From assembly GCA_007122555.1 (NCBI GenBank), contig SKTL01000266.1:1-8574 (forward strand): a stretch of 8,574 nt of DNA. The letters run 5' to 3'. Source of the DNA: Thermomicrobiaceae bacterium (GTDB lineage: Bacteria > Chloroflexota > Chloroflexia > Thermomicrobiales > Thermomicrobiaceae). The notes beneath the pieces were generated by a model. The model saw only the letters and a list, made by a program, of their open reading frames with translations. It made no database searches and was not told where the DNA came from. The translations under genes and the position numbers were made by a program. Shown piece by piece: positions 1-8,259 of this stretch (positions are counted from its first letter, which is position 1; every line of letters starts with the position of its first letter).

Positions 1-3000
1 CGATCCTCGTCAATTCCAACCCGGCCACGATCATGACCGACGAGGAGAATGCCGATGCCGTCTACATCGAGCCGTTGACCGCCGAGGTGCTCCGCCGTGT
101 GATCATTCGCGAGCGTCCAGATGGGCTTCTGCCGACGCTCGGCGGGCAAACCGGCCTGAATCTGGCAGTCGAACTATCCGAAATGGGCGTTCTTGACGAA
201 TACAACGTGCGGCTCCTCGGTACACCGATCGATTCGATCAAGAAGGCTGAAGACCGGGAGCTGTTCAAGGATCTTCTGGTCGAGATTGATGAACCGGTCA
301 TCGAAAGCGCGATCATCCATACGATACAGGAAGCACGGGATTTTGCAGAAGAAGTGCCGCTGCCGCTCATCATCCGGCCGGCCTATACCCTCGGCGGTAC
401 CGGCGGCGGAGTCGCCTACACGCCCGAGCAGCTTGATCAACTGGTCGCCAGCGGACTTCATGCCAGTCTGATCAATCAGGTGCTGCTGGAGCGATCGCTT
501 TACGGGTGGAAAGAGATTGAGTACGAGGTAATGCGGGATAGCAACGACTCCTGCATTACCATCTGCAACATGGAAAACCTCGATCCGATGGGCGTGCATA
601 CGGGCGACAGCATCGTTGTGGCGCCCAGTCAGACATTGAGCGATCGTGAATACCAGATGCTTCGCTCCGCCTCGCTGAAGATCATCCGGGCGCTTGGAAT
701 CGAAGGAGGATGCAACGTTCAGTACGCGCTCGATCCGGAGTCGATGCAGTATTACGTCATTGAAGTCAACCCGCGGGTGAGCCGAAGCTCGGCGCTCGCG
801 TCGAAGGCAACCGGCTATCCGATCGCGCGCGTCGCCGCCAAGATTGCGGTCGGCCGGCGTCTGGACGAGCTGATGAATTCGGTGACGCGCCGAACTACCG
901 CAGCCTTCGAGCCGGCGCTTGACTACTGCGTTGTGAAGATTCCCCGCTGGCCGTTCGACAAGTTCGGTCGAGCCGACCGGACAATCAATACCCAGATGAA
1001 GGCGACCGGCGAGGTGATGGCGATCGACCGATCGTTCGAGGCTGCGCTACAGAAGGCGGTCCGATCGCTGGAAACCGGGCAGGACGACCTGCAGTGGGAA
1101 GATCCGGAGTGGCGCGAGAATCCGGAACGGCTTGCCGATTCGATCCAGCGTCCGAATGATCTCCGACTCTGGGCATTGACGACGGCGCTTCGCCTGGGAT
1201 GGACACCGGACGAGGTCAGCGCCCGTTGCCATGTCGACCCCTGGTTCACGCGGAAGTTGCTCAGAATCGTGCGGCTCGAGCGGCGTATCCAGCAGGAAGA
1301 GTTGACCGACGAATTGCTCTGGGAGGCAAAGCGCTCTGGCTTCACCGATCACCAGATTGCCCTCCTCAGCGGGCAGGTGGAAGCGTCGATCCGCGAGCGG
1401 CGGGTCAGGCTTGGCATTCTCCCGGTCTACAAGATGGTTGACACCTGCGCCGCGGAATTCGAGGCCTATACCCCGTACTTCTACAGCACATACGAGTATG
1501 AAAACGAGGCTCCTGCCCTGCAAGGTCTCAAAGCCCTCGTTGTCGGGTCCGGGCCAATCAGGATCGGGCAGGGGATAGAGTTCGATTACGCCAGCGTCAA
1601 AGCTGCGCAAGCGTTGGGGAAGGCCGGCTATCAGTCGATCATGGTCAACAGTAATCCGGAGACGGTGTCGACCGACTTCGATACGACAGACCGCCTTTAC
1701 TTCGAGCCGCTGGATGAAGAGAGCGTCACAGAGATACTTCGGAACGAGTCGCAAGATCCCGATGGCGCCCTCGATACTCCGGCGATTCTGCAGTTCGGGG
1801 GACAGACCGCGATTAATCTCGCCGAGCCGCTCGAAAATCGCGGCTCGCCAATCCTGGGAAGCCCTCGAGAGGCGATCGACATTGCGGAGGATCGGAAACG
1901 GTTTGAGGCGTTCCTTTCATCGCTCGGAATCCCGCAACCGCCGGGAGCAGCCGTATCCACTTTGGGAGAAGCAATGGAGGTCGCGAACCGGATCGGGTAC
2001 CCGATTCTGGTGCGGCCGTCATATGTCCTCGGCGGCCGGGCGATGGAAGTCGTTCACTCGGCTGACTATCTCGCACGCTATCTTGAGTATGCGGTGTCAT
2101 TCGACACGCGCCACCCGATCCTTATCGACAAGTACATGTACGGCAAAGAGATCGAGGTCGACGCGATCTGCGACGGCGAAGAAGTACTGATTCCCGGCGT
2201 CATGGAACACATTGAGCGGGCCGGAGTGCACTCGGGCGACAGCTACGCGGTCTACCCGGGCTTGAACCTCTATCCGACTGAGGTCGATCGGATGGTCGAG
2301 TACACGACCAGGATTGCGCGCGGGATCGGCGCGGTCGGATTGATCAACATTCAGTACGTCATTCATGGCGGGCGGATTTATGTTCTGGAGGTAAACCCGC
2401 GCGCCAGCCGGACAGTGCCGTTTCTGAGCAAGGCGACCGGTGTGCCGATGGTGCAGATCGCGACGAACGCGATGCTCGGGCGGAGTATTCGAGAGCAGGG
2501 GTACGAACCGGGGCTCTGGCCGCGGCAGCCGCTGGTCGCCGTCAAGGCGCCTGTCTTCTCCATGGCGAAGTTGCGGGGGGTGGAGGTGCATCTGGGACCG
2601 GAGATGAAATCTACGGGCGAAGCAATGGGAATCGATCGCGATTTCCCGTCGGCCCTCTACAAGAGCCTTCTGGCGGCGAACCTGTCGTTTCCGCGCGGCG
2701 GTGGTGTCCTCGTCAGCGTCGCCGATGAAGACAAGCCTGACGCGGTCGCGATGCTGGAGTTGCTCGCTAAGATGGGTTGCGGAATCTACGCCACCGAAGG
2801 AACCGCGGCGATGATCGAACGCAACGGGATGCCGGTGCAGATGGTGACCAAGCGAATCGGGACCGGTTCGCCGGACATGCTCGATGTGATCCTCCAGGGT
2901 ACTGTCGACGCCGTCATTAACACGCCGGGACCTGCGCAACGGGAGGTTCTGGACGGCTTCCAGATTCGGCGCGCAGCCGTTGAGAAAGGGATTCCCTGCA

Positions 3001-3113
3001 TTACCTCGCTCGATACTGCCCGCGCAGTTGTCGGGGCGACGGCGCGTTCGAGTGATGCGTATTCGATCCAGCCGCTGGGACTGTACCGGAAGCGTGTACA
3101 GGTTGCGTACTAG
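1..3113 (+). CDS. carB: Carbamoyl-phosphate synthase large subunit (5' end cut off)
   Basis: CarB joins bicarbonate, ammonia (delivered by the CarA glutaminase subunit) and two ATP to give carbamoyl phosphate for pyrimidine and arginine synthesis. The reading frame is open from base 3 and begins inside the N-terminal motif ([11 protein letters not shown]), about residue 45 of the E. coli protein, so roughly 44 residues and the true start lie upstream. The ATG at 33 is internal. Both ATP-grasp halves are seen: the first with [12 protein letters not shown] near 373-411, GWKEIEYEV, and [18 protein letters not shown] near 763-813; the second with [35 protein letters not shown] near 1641-1685, [12 protein letters not shown] near 2012-2047 and [12 protein letters not shown]. 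The allosteric MGS-like domain occupies about 2690-3090. The length and motifs are normal for the family and no frameshift is seen. The stop codon abuts or overlaps pyrE, so the two are almost certainly co-transcribed. Confidence 0.98.
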   Translation, partial: ILVNSNPATIMTDEENADAVYIEPLTAEVLRRVIIRERPDGLLPTLGGQTGLNLAVELSEMGVLDEYNVRLLGTPIDSIKKAEDRELFKDLLVEIDEPVIESAIIHTIQEARDFAEEVPLPLIIRPAYTLGGTGGGVAYTPEQLDQLVASGLHASLINQVLLERSLYGWKEIEYEVMRDSNDSCITICNMENLDPMGVHTGDSIVVAPSQTLSDREYQMLRSASLKIIRALGIEGGCNVQYALDPESMQYYVIEVNPRVSRSSALASKATGYPIARVAAKIAVGRRLDELMNSVTRRTTAAFEPALDYCVVKIPRWPFDKFGRADRTINTQMKATGEVMAIDRSFEAALQKAVRSLETGQDDLQWEDPEWRENPERLADSIQRPNDLRLWALTTALRLGWTPDEVSARCHVDPWFTRKLLRIVRLERRIQQEELTDELLWEAKRSGFTDHQIALLSGQVEASIRERRVRLGILPVYKMVDTCAAEFEAYTPYFYSTYEYENEAPALQGLKALVVGSGPIRIGQGIEFDYASVKAAQALGKAGYQSIMVNSNPETVSTDFDTTDRLYFEPLDEESVTEILRNESQDPDGALDTPAILQFGGQTAINLAEPLENRGSPILGSPREAIDIAEDRKRFEAFLSSLGIPQPPGAAVSTLGEAMEVANRIGYPILVRPSYVLGGRAMEVVHSADYLARYLEYAVSFDTRHPILIDKYMYGKEIEVDAICDGEEVLIPGVMEHIERAGVHSGDSYAVYPGLNLYPTEVDRMVEYTTRIARGIGAVGLINIQYVIHGGRIYVLEVNPRASRTVPFLSKATGVPMVQIATNAMLGRSIREQGYEPGLWPRQPLVAVKAPVFSMAKLRGVEVHLGPEMKSTGEAMGIDRDFPSALYKSLLAANLSFPRGGGVLVSVADEDKPDAVAMLELLAKMGCGIYATEGTAAMIERNGMPVQMVTKRIGTGSPDMLDVILQGTVDAVINTPGPAQREVLDGFQIRRAAVEKGIPCITSLDTARAVVGATARSSDAYSIQPLGLYRKRVQVAY

Positions 3114-3124
3114 TGATTGCAGAC

Positions 3125-3133
3125 GAGGAAGGA
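3125..3133 (+). promoter_or_regulatory. Ribosome binding site for pyrE deciding the GTG 3143 start
   Basis: GAGGAAGGA lies nine bases before GTG 3143 and inside the extra ten codons that the GTG 3113 start would add. Those codons (IADEEGNGF) resemble no conserved PyrE N-terminus. This favours translational initiation after the carB stop rather than at the overlapping GTG. Confidence 0.6.
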
Positions 3134-3142
3134 AACGGCTTC

Positions 3143-3736
3143 GTGGCATTCGATCTTGAGAAGGTGCTGGAAGAGTGTGGCGCGCTGACGGAGGGTCACT
3201 TTCTGCTCTCATCGGGCAAGCACAGCGATCGGTACGTTGAGAAATTCCATCTGTTGCGAAAACCGGCGATTCTTCAGCAGGTTTGCCGGGCCATGATCGA
3301 GCAGCTCGGAGAAACGAAGATCGATGTAGTCGCCGGTCCCACAACCGGCGGAATTCTGATCGCGGCGGAAATCGCCCGGCAGCTGGGGGTGCGGGCCGCA
3401 TATGCGGAGCGGGCCGATGGCGGCGGCATGGAGCGAGCCTTCCGGCGAGTGGACTACTTCGAACCTGGAGACCGCGCGATGGTCGTCGATGACATCCTTA
3501 CGACCGGCGGTTCTGTGCGCGAGACGATCCTTGCGTTGAAGCCGCATCCGGTGGAACTGGCGGCAACAATGGTGATGGTAGACCGGAGTATGGGGCGGAC
3601 TGACCTCGGTACGCCGTATTCCGCGCTGACCGAAATGGATGTTCCGGCCTGGGATCCGGCGGGATGCCCGCTGTGCGCACAGGGGATTCCGGCAGTTAAG
3701 CCGGGAACAACGGTGCAGAACACCGGTGCGCCCTAG
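3143..3736 (+). CDS. pyrE: Orotate phosphoribosyltransferase
   Basis: PyrE transfers a phosphoribosyl group from PRPP to orotate, giving OMP, the step before UMP. The PRPP-binding loop VVDDILTTGGS is at about 3482-3514. The N-terminal substrate motif TEGHFLLSSGKHS, the GPTTGGILIAAEIARQLG segment, and a flexible-loop region with ERADGGGMERAF are all present. The C-terminal CPLC motif (near 3667-3678) resembles Thermus-type PyrE proteins as I remember them. Two GTG starts compete. GTG 3113 overlaps the carB stop (TAGTG) but has no good ribosome binding site. GTG 3143 has GAGGAAGGA at 3125-3133, nine bases upstream, and gives 197 residues with the usual short lead before GALTEGHF, so I prefer 3143. 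The alternative gives 207 residues. It is the last gene of the pyrimidine block on this strand, ending 21 bases from the stop of the convergent small gene. Confidence 0.96.
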   Translation: MAFDLEKVLEECGALTEGHFLLSSGKHSDRYVEKFHLLRKPAILQQVCRAMIEQLGETKIDVVAGPTTGGILIAAEIARQLGVRAAYAERADGGGMERAFRRVDYFEPGDRAMVVDDILTTGGSVRETILALKPHPVELAATMVMVDRSMGRTDLGTPYSALTEMDVPAWDPAGCPLCAQGIPAVKPGTTVQNTGAP

Positions 3737-3757
3737 ATGGTGCGCGGGCGAGTTGAA

Positions 3758-4006
3758 CTACTCGTCAGGTTCGGAATCAACCATCGCCTCTCTCGACGCC
3801 TCGGCATCCTGCTCCTGTCTGCGCTTTAGCTCTTCGCTCAACCGATTGATTTCGTCAAGACGCCGAATAATCTGATCCAGGGTATCCGGTCTCGGATCTC
3901 GAACATATTCATCCCTGAGTTCGAGAACCATTTGCGCCAGTCGTCCGATTGTCCGGACGGTGTGGACCGGGTCGCCCTCTCGGGTCGGAACGCTGTACCC
4001 AGCCAT
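3758..4006 (-). CDS. Small charged helix-rich protein downstream of ligA, function unknown
   Basis: I do not recognise this 82-residue protein. It begins with ATG at 4004-4006, preceded by AAGGAG (4015-4020) with eight bases of spacing, the cleanest ribosome binding site in the window, so I take it as a real gene. The first 15 residues look extended. Residues about 16-36 form one amphipathic helix (TIGRLAQMVLELRDEYV). Residues about 40-70 form a second, with heptad-like Ile/Leu spacing and many Arg/Glu (LDQIIRRLDEINRLSEELKRR), consistent with a short coiled coil. The tail is acidic. There is no signal peptide, membrane segment or cysteine. It starts 30 bases after the ligA stop on the same strand, so it is probably co-transcribed with ligA. 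It is not GatC, which follows ligA in some bacteria, nor an obvious XseB. A small oligomeric or partner-binding protein is possible, but no function can be assigned. Confidence 0.8.
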   Translation of the reverse strand: MAGYSVPTREGDPVHTVRTIGRLAQMVLELRDEYVRDPRPDTLDQIIRRLDEINRLSEELKRRQEQDAEASREAMVDSEPDE

Positions 4007-4014
4007 GAAGTACT

Positions 4015-4020
4015 CTCCTT
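4015..4020 (-). promoter_or_regulatory. Ribosome binding site of the small gene after ligA
   Basis: On the minus strand this reads AAGGAG, eight bases before the ATG at 4006. It sits in the 30-base gap after the ligA stop and gives the small gene its own strong translation start. Confidence 0.8.
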
Positions 4021-4036
4021 GCCCCAGCGGTGTATG

Positions 4037-6130
<2,094 letters not shown>

Positions 6131-6146
6131 TCACAAAATCGGCGGC

Positions 6147-6175
6147 ATTATAGCATAGCTTGTTCGTACATCTGT
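6147..6175 (-). promoter_or_regulatory. Extended -10 promoter for ligA
   Basis: Reading the minus strand, a perfect TATAAT (6152-6147) is preceded by TGC, making the extended -10 motif TGNTATAAT (6155-6147). The -35 position 17 bases upstream (6175-6170) reads ACAGAT and is a poor match, as is usual for extended -10 promoters. Transcription would start near 6140, giving a leader of about 60 bases before ATG 6079. The call rests on sequence match only. Confidence 0.65.
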
Positions 6176-6188
6176 TCTATTTTATACT
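6160..6188 (+). promoter_or_regulatory. Sigma-70-type promoter for the exonuclease/UvrC-like gene
   Basis: TTGTTC (6160-6165) and TATACT (6183-6188) are separated by exactly 17 bases. The -10 matches the consensus at five of six positions and the -35 at three of six. The predicted transcript would start near 6195, about 27 bases before ATG 6222. This also argues against the TTG at 6192 as the translation start. It overlaps the ligA promoter on the other strand. Confidence 0.65.
6161..6177. promoter_or_regulatory. Candidate operator: direct repeat TGTTC-N7-TGTTC
   Basis: Two identical TGTTC units (6161-6165 and 6173-6177) are set 12 bases apart. They cover the -35 and spacer of the rightward promoter and the -35 region of the leftward ligA promoter. 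A protein bound here could control both. The form recalls the GTTC-N7-GTTC LexA box of alphaproteobacteria, but the GTTC spacing here is eight, not seven, and no lexA gene is in view. It could be chance in a 142-base gap. Confidence 0.3.
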
Positions 6189-6211
6189 GGTTTGAGTTTA
6201 CGTGCGGTTGT

Positions 6212-6218
6212 GGAGGAG
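6212..6218 (+). promoter_or_regulatory. Ribosome binding site of the exonuclease/UvrC-like gene
   Basis: GGAGGAG at 6212-6218 contains GGAGG ending five bases before ATG 6222. It decides the start: the same frame is open to a TTG at 6192, but that codon lies at or before the predicted transcription start and has no ribosome binding site. Confidence 0.8.
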
Positions 6219-6221
6219 AAG

Positions 6222-8156
6222 ATGGGCGACTCTCGCGATCAGACAGTTCGGAACGACCAGCTGCTTGATCGCGCCAGTGCGTTCGTTTCCAGCAATGGCG
6301 GCGCGGTCCATGAAGACCTGCTGATTCGTCATGTGTTCGGCAGCGCCGGCCAGGCGAATCTCTGGCGACCATTGCTGAGGCAGCTTCTGAGTGAATCGCG
6401 TGAGCTGGGCTTGCGAGGTGACGGCTACTGGACGTCAACGACGATCAACGAGCCGGCGGCTTCGTATGACAACCTCTTCTCTGGCGACTTCACGGTGATC
6501 GACGTCGAGACGACTGGTTTGAAACCGTATCATCATCGGGTGATCGAGTTCGGCGCAGTCCGCTATCGGGACGGCGAGCAAGTCGGAACGCTCAGCCTGC
6601 TGATACACCCGGAACGCAGTGTTCCGCAGTATGTCCGAAAGCTGACTGGCATTGTCGATTCGGATCTTGTTGACGCTCCGCTGTTTCACGACGTCGCGGA
6701 CCACATTCTCGAATTCATCGAGGACACGCCACTAGTGGGCTACAACGTTGGATTCGATGTGTCGTTTCTCAATTCAGAGCTTCAGCGTATAGATCGTCCG
6801 GCGCTCCTGAACCACGCGATTGACCTCCTGCCGGTCGCCAACTCCCTTCTCCCAGGGACCCGTTCCCGCGGATTGAGTTCACTTGCGCGTGAACTCGACA
6901 TCACGCCGTCCGGTACGCATCGAGCGCTCGATGATGCGCTTTGCACCGCATCGGTACTGGAGCGGTTGGCGCCCAGAATTCGCGCGGCCGGCATCACCTC
7001 GCTAACACAACTTGACGGATTTCGCGCAGTTCGGCGCGATCAACCCGATGCGACGGGCCCACTTGCTCGCGGGCGCTCGCTTCTCGCTCCGGAACACGTT
7101 GAGTCCGCGCCGACGACACCCGGGGTTTACATCATGCGCGGCGCTGAGGATCGCGTTCTGTATGTCGGCAAAGCGCGGGATCTCCGGTCGCGTATCCGGT
7201 CCTATTATTCGCAACCGCTCGGATATACCCGAAAAATGGACGGTCTGCTGCAATCGATTGAGCAGATCGAGATAGTTGAGACAGGATCAGAGCTTTCCGC
7301 CCTGCTGCTCGAAGCTCAACTCATCGCCCGATACCGGCCGCAGTTCAATCGGCAGATGCGGACGTTCGACAACTATCCGTATATCCGGGTCGAAACGAAT
7401 AATTCGTGGCCGCGCGTGAACCTCGTCAAGGAAGTGTCGGACGATGGCGCAAGCTACTATGGCCCGTATCGGAGCTCACGAGCCGCACGAGCAACGGTTG
7501 ACGCGCTCAACGATATCTTTCCGCTCAGAAGCTGCTCTCGAAGTTTCACCAACGCTCGCAGCTATGGGTCTCCGTGTACCGAGCTCGATTTCGGACGCTG
7601 TCTCGGCCCCTGCACGGGACAGGTCGACGCTGACGAGTATGCCGGGTATGTCCAGGAGGTAATCGCCTTTCTCGATGGCGATGTCGATCCGGTATTTGAC
7701 CGATTGCATCGACAACTTGAAACCGCTGCCGCTCGACTCGACTTCGAAAAGGCGACGAAGGTGCGAAACCGGATAGATCGAGTGACCGAGCTCTGTCAGT
7801 CACAGTCGGTGTTGAGCGAGGCGCTGAACACCGGTCAGTTGGCGATCGTGCTCCCGGCGGTCGACCCTGAGTCGCGCGAGATCCTCCTTACCCGGCACGG
7901 ACGCCCCTGGTCGAGCAGGATATTCCACCTGGAAGAACCGATTGAAGCGGTCGCCGCCGATCTTGCGCGCTCGTGGGACCGGGCGGAGCGGCTGGCATCG
8001 GCAACGATTCTGCAACGAGAACTCGATTCGGTACAGATTCTGATTCGCTGGGTGCGGAAGAACTGGGATCTCCCCTGTATTATCCCGCTCGCACCAGACC
8101 TGGTGGACTGGGAAGCGATCGTGGAAGAGGCCCGAACCGTCGAACTGATTCAGTGA
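6222..8156 (+). CDS. DEDDh 3'-5' exonuclease fused to UvrC N-terminal half (GIY-YIG nuclease, UVR motif)
   Basis: This 644-residue protein combines two nucleases. Residues about 12-72 look like a winged helix (helices at DQLLDRASAFV, HEDLLIRHVF, ANLWRPLLRQLL, then a GLRGDGYW wing). Residues about 90-250 are a DnaQ/PolC-type DEDDh exonuclease with Asp94 and Glu96 (VIDVETTGL), Asp179 (YNVGFD) and His233/Asp238 (HRALDDA). Residues about 298-376 are a UvrC-type GIY-YIG domain with Tyr303, Tyr314, Lys317, Arg324, Glu364 and Asn376. Cys438, Cys452, Cys460 and Cys464 match the four Fe-S cysteines of UvrC. A UVR motif follows near 488-524 (LDFEKATKVRNRIDRV), which in UvrC binds UvrB. The RNase H and HhH parts of UvrC are absent; about 115 weakly conserved residues end the protein. 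The two-nuclease core matches Actinobacterial proteins such as mycobacterial Rv2191, as I remember them. It probably incises damaged DNA 3' of a lesion, as UvrC or Cho does, and trims the end. Its divergent neighbour ligA fits a repair role. Confidence 0.93.
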   Translation: MGDSRDQTVRNDQLLDRASAFVSSNGGAVHEDLLIRHVFGSAGQANLWRPLLRQLLSESRELGLRGDGYWTSTTINEPAASYDNLFSGDFTVIDVETTGLKPYHHRVIEFGAVRYRDGEQVGTLSLLIHPERSVPQYVRKLTGIVDSDLVDAPLFHDVADHILEFIEDTPLVGYNVGFDVSFLNSELQRIDRPALLNHAIDLLPVANSLLPGTRSRGLSSLARELDITPSGTHRALDDALCTASVLERLAPRIRAAGITSLTQLDGFRAVRRDQPDATGPLARGRSLLAPEHVESAPTTPGVYIMRGAEDRVLYVGKARDLRSRIRSYYSQPLGYTRKMDGLLQSIEQIEIVETGSELSALLLEAQLIARYRPQFNRQMRTFDNYPYIRVETNNSWPRVNLVKEVSDDGASYYGPYRSSRAARATVDALNDIFPLRSCSRSFTNARSYGSPCTELDFGRCLGPCTGQVDADEYAGYVQEVIAFLDGDVDPVFDRLHRQLETAAARLDFEKATKVRNRIDRVTELCQSQSVLSEALNTGQLAIVLPAVDPESREILLTRHGRPWSSRIFHLEEPIEAVAADLARSWDRAERLASATILQRELDSVQILIRWVRKNWDLPCIIPLAPDLVDWEAIVEEARTVELIQ

Positions 8157-8259
8157 CCTGGCCGCCGATCAGCTCCTGCTATGGCGCCGGGCGCCGGATT
8201 GCGTCAGAATTGGCGCAGGGTTATTGACAGTCGCAAACAGAAATGCGGTTTGTACATCG
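8157..8259 (+). other. Gap between the nuclease gene and the mutase-like gene
   Basis: These 103 bases hold a short GC-only hairpin (GGCGC, loop CGG, GCGCC at 8183-8195) with no T-run after it, and a TTGACA at 8224-8229 with no convincing -10 at normal spacing. I see no reliable terminator or promoter, so read-through from the upstream gene into the mutase-like gene is plausible. The mutase frame stays open through most of the gap but contains no ATG or GTG. Confidence 0.4.

Noticed and set aside
33..35. ATG as the start of carB
   Set aside because: The frame is open upstream to base 3 and encodes the conserved [10 protein letters not shown] that precedes this Met in CarB, so it is internal and the gene is cut by the window edge.
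1047..1754. 235-codon minus-strand open frame
   Set aside because: It lies wholly opposite the conserved carB coding sequence and has no recognisable motif; it is a shadow frame.
2097..3401. 434-codon open frame on the minus strand, running across the carB-pyrE junction
   Set aside because: It is antisense to two strongly conserved genes, is rich in Arg, Pro and His as expected for a GC-rich shadow frame, and shows no recognisable domain.
3729..3750. CGCCC / GGGCG inverted repeat between the convergent pyrE and small gene stops
   Set aside because: The stem is only five pairs with a 12-base loop and no T-run on either side, so it is not a convincing terminator.
6192..6194. TTG as the start of the exonuclease/UvrC-like protein
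   Set aside because: It lies at the predicted transcription start and has no ribosome binding site; ATG 6222 has GGAGG at good spacing.
8183..8195. GGCGC-CGG-GCGCC hairpin after the nuclease gene
   Set aside because: It has a five-pair stem and no following T-run; such GC-only hairpins are common by chance in this base composition.
8224..8229. Perfect TTGACA as a -35 box for the mutase-like gene
   Set aside because: At 16-18 bases downstream the sequence is GGTTTG-like, not a -10, and a start from here would fall at or after the conserved beginning of the protein.
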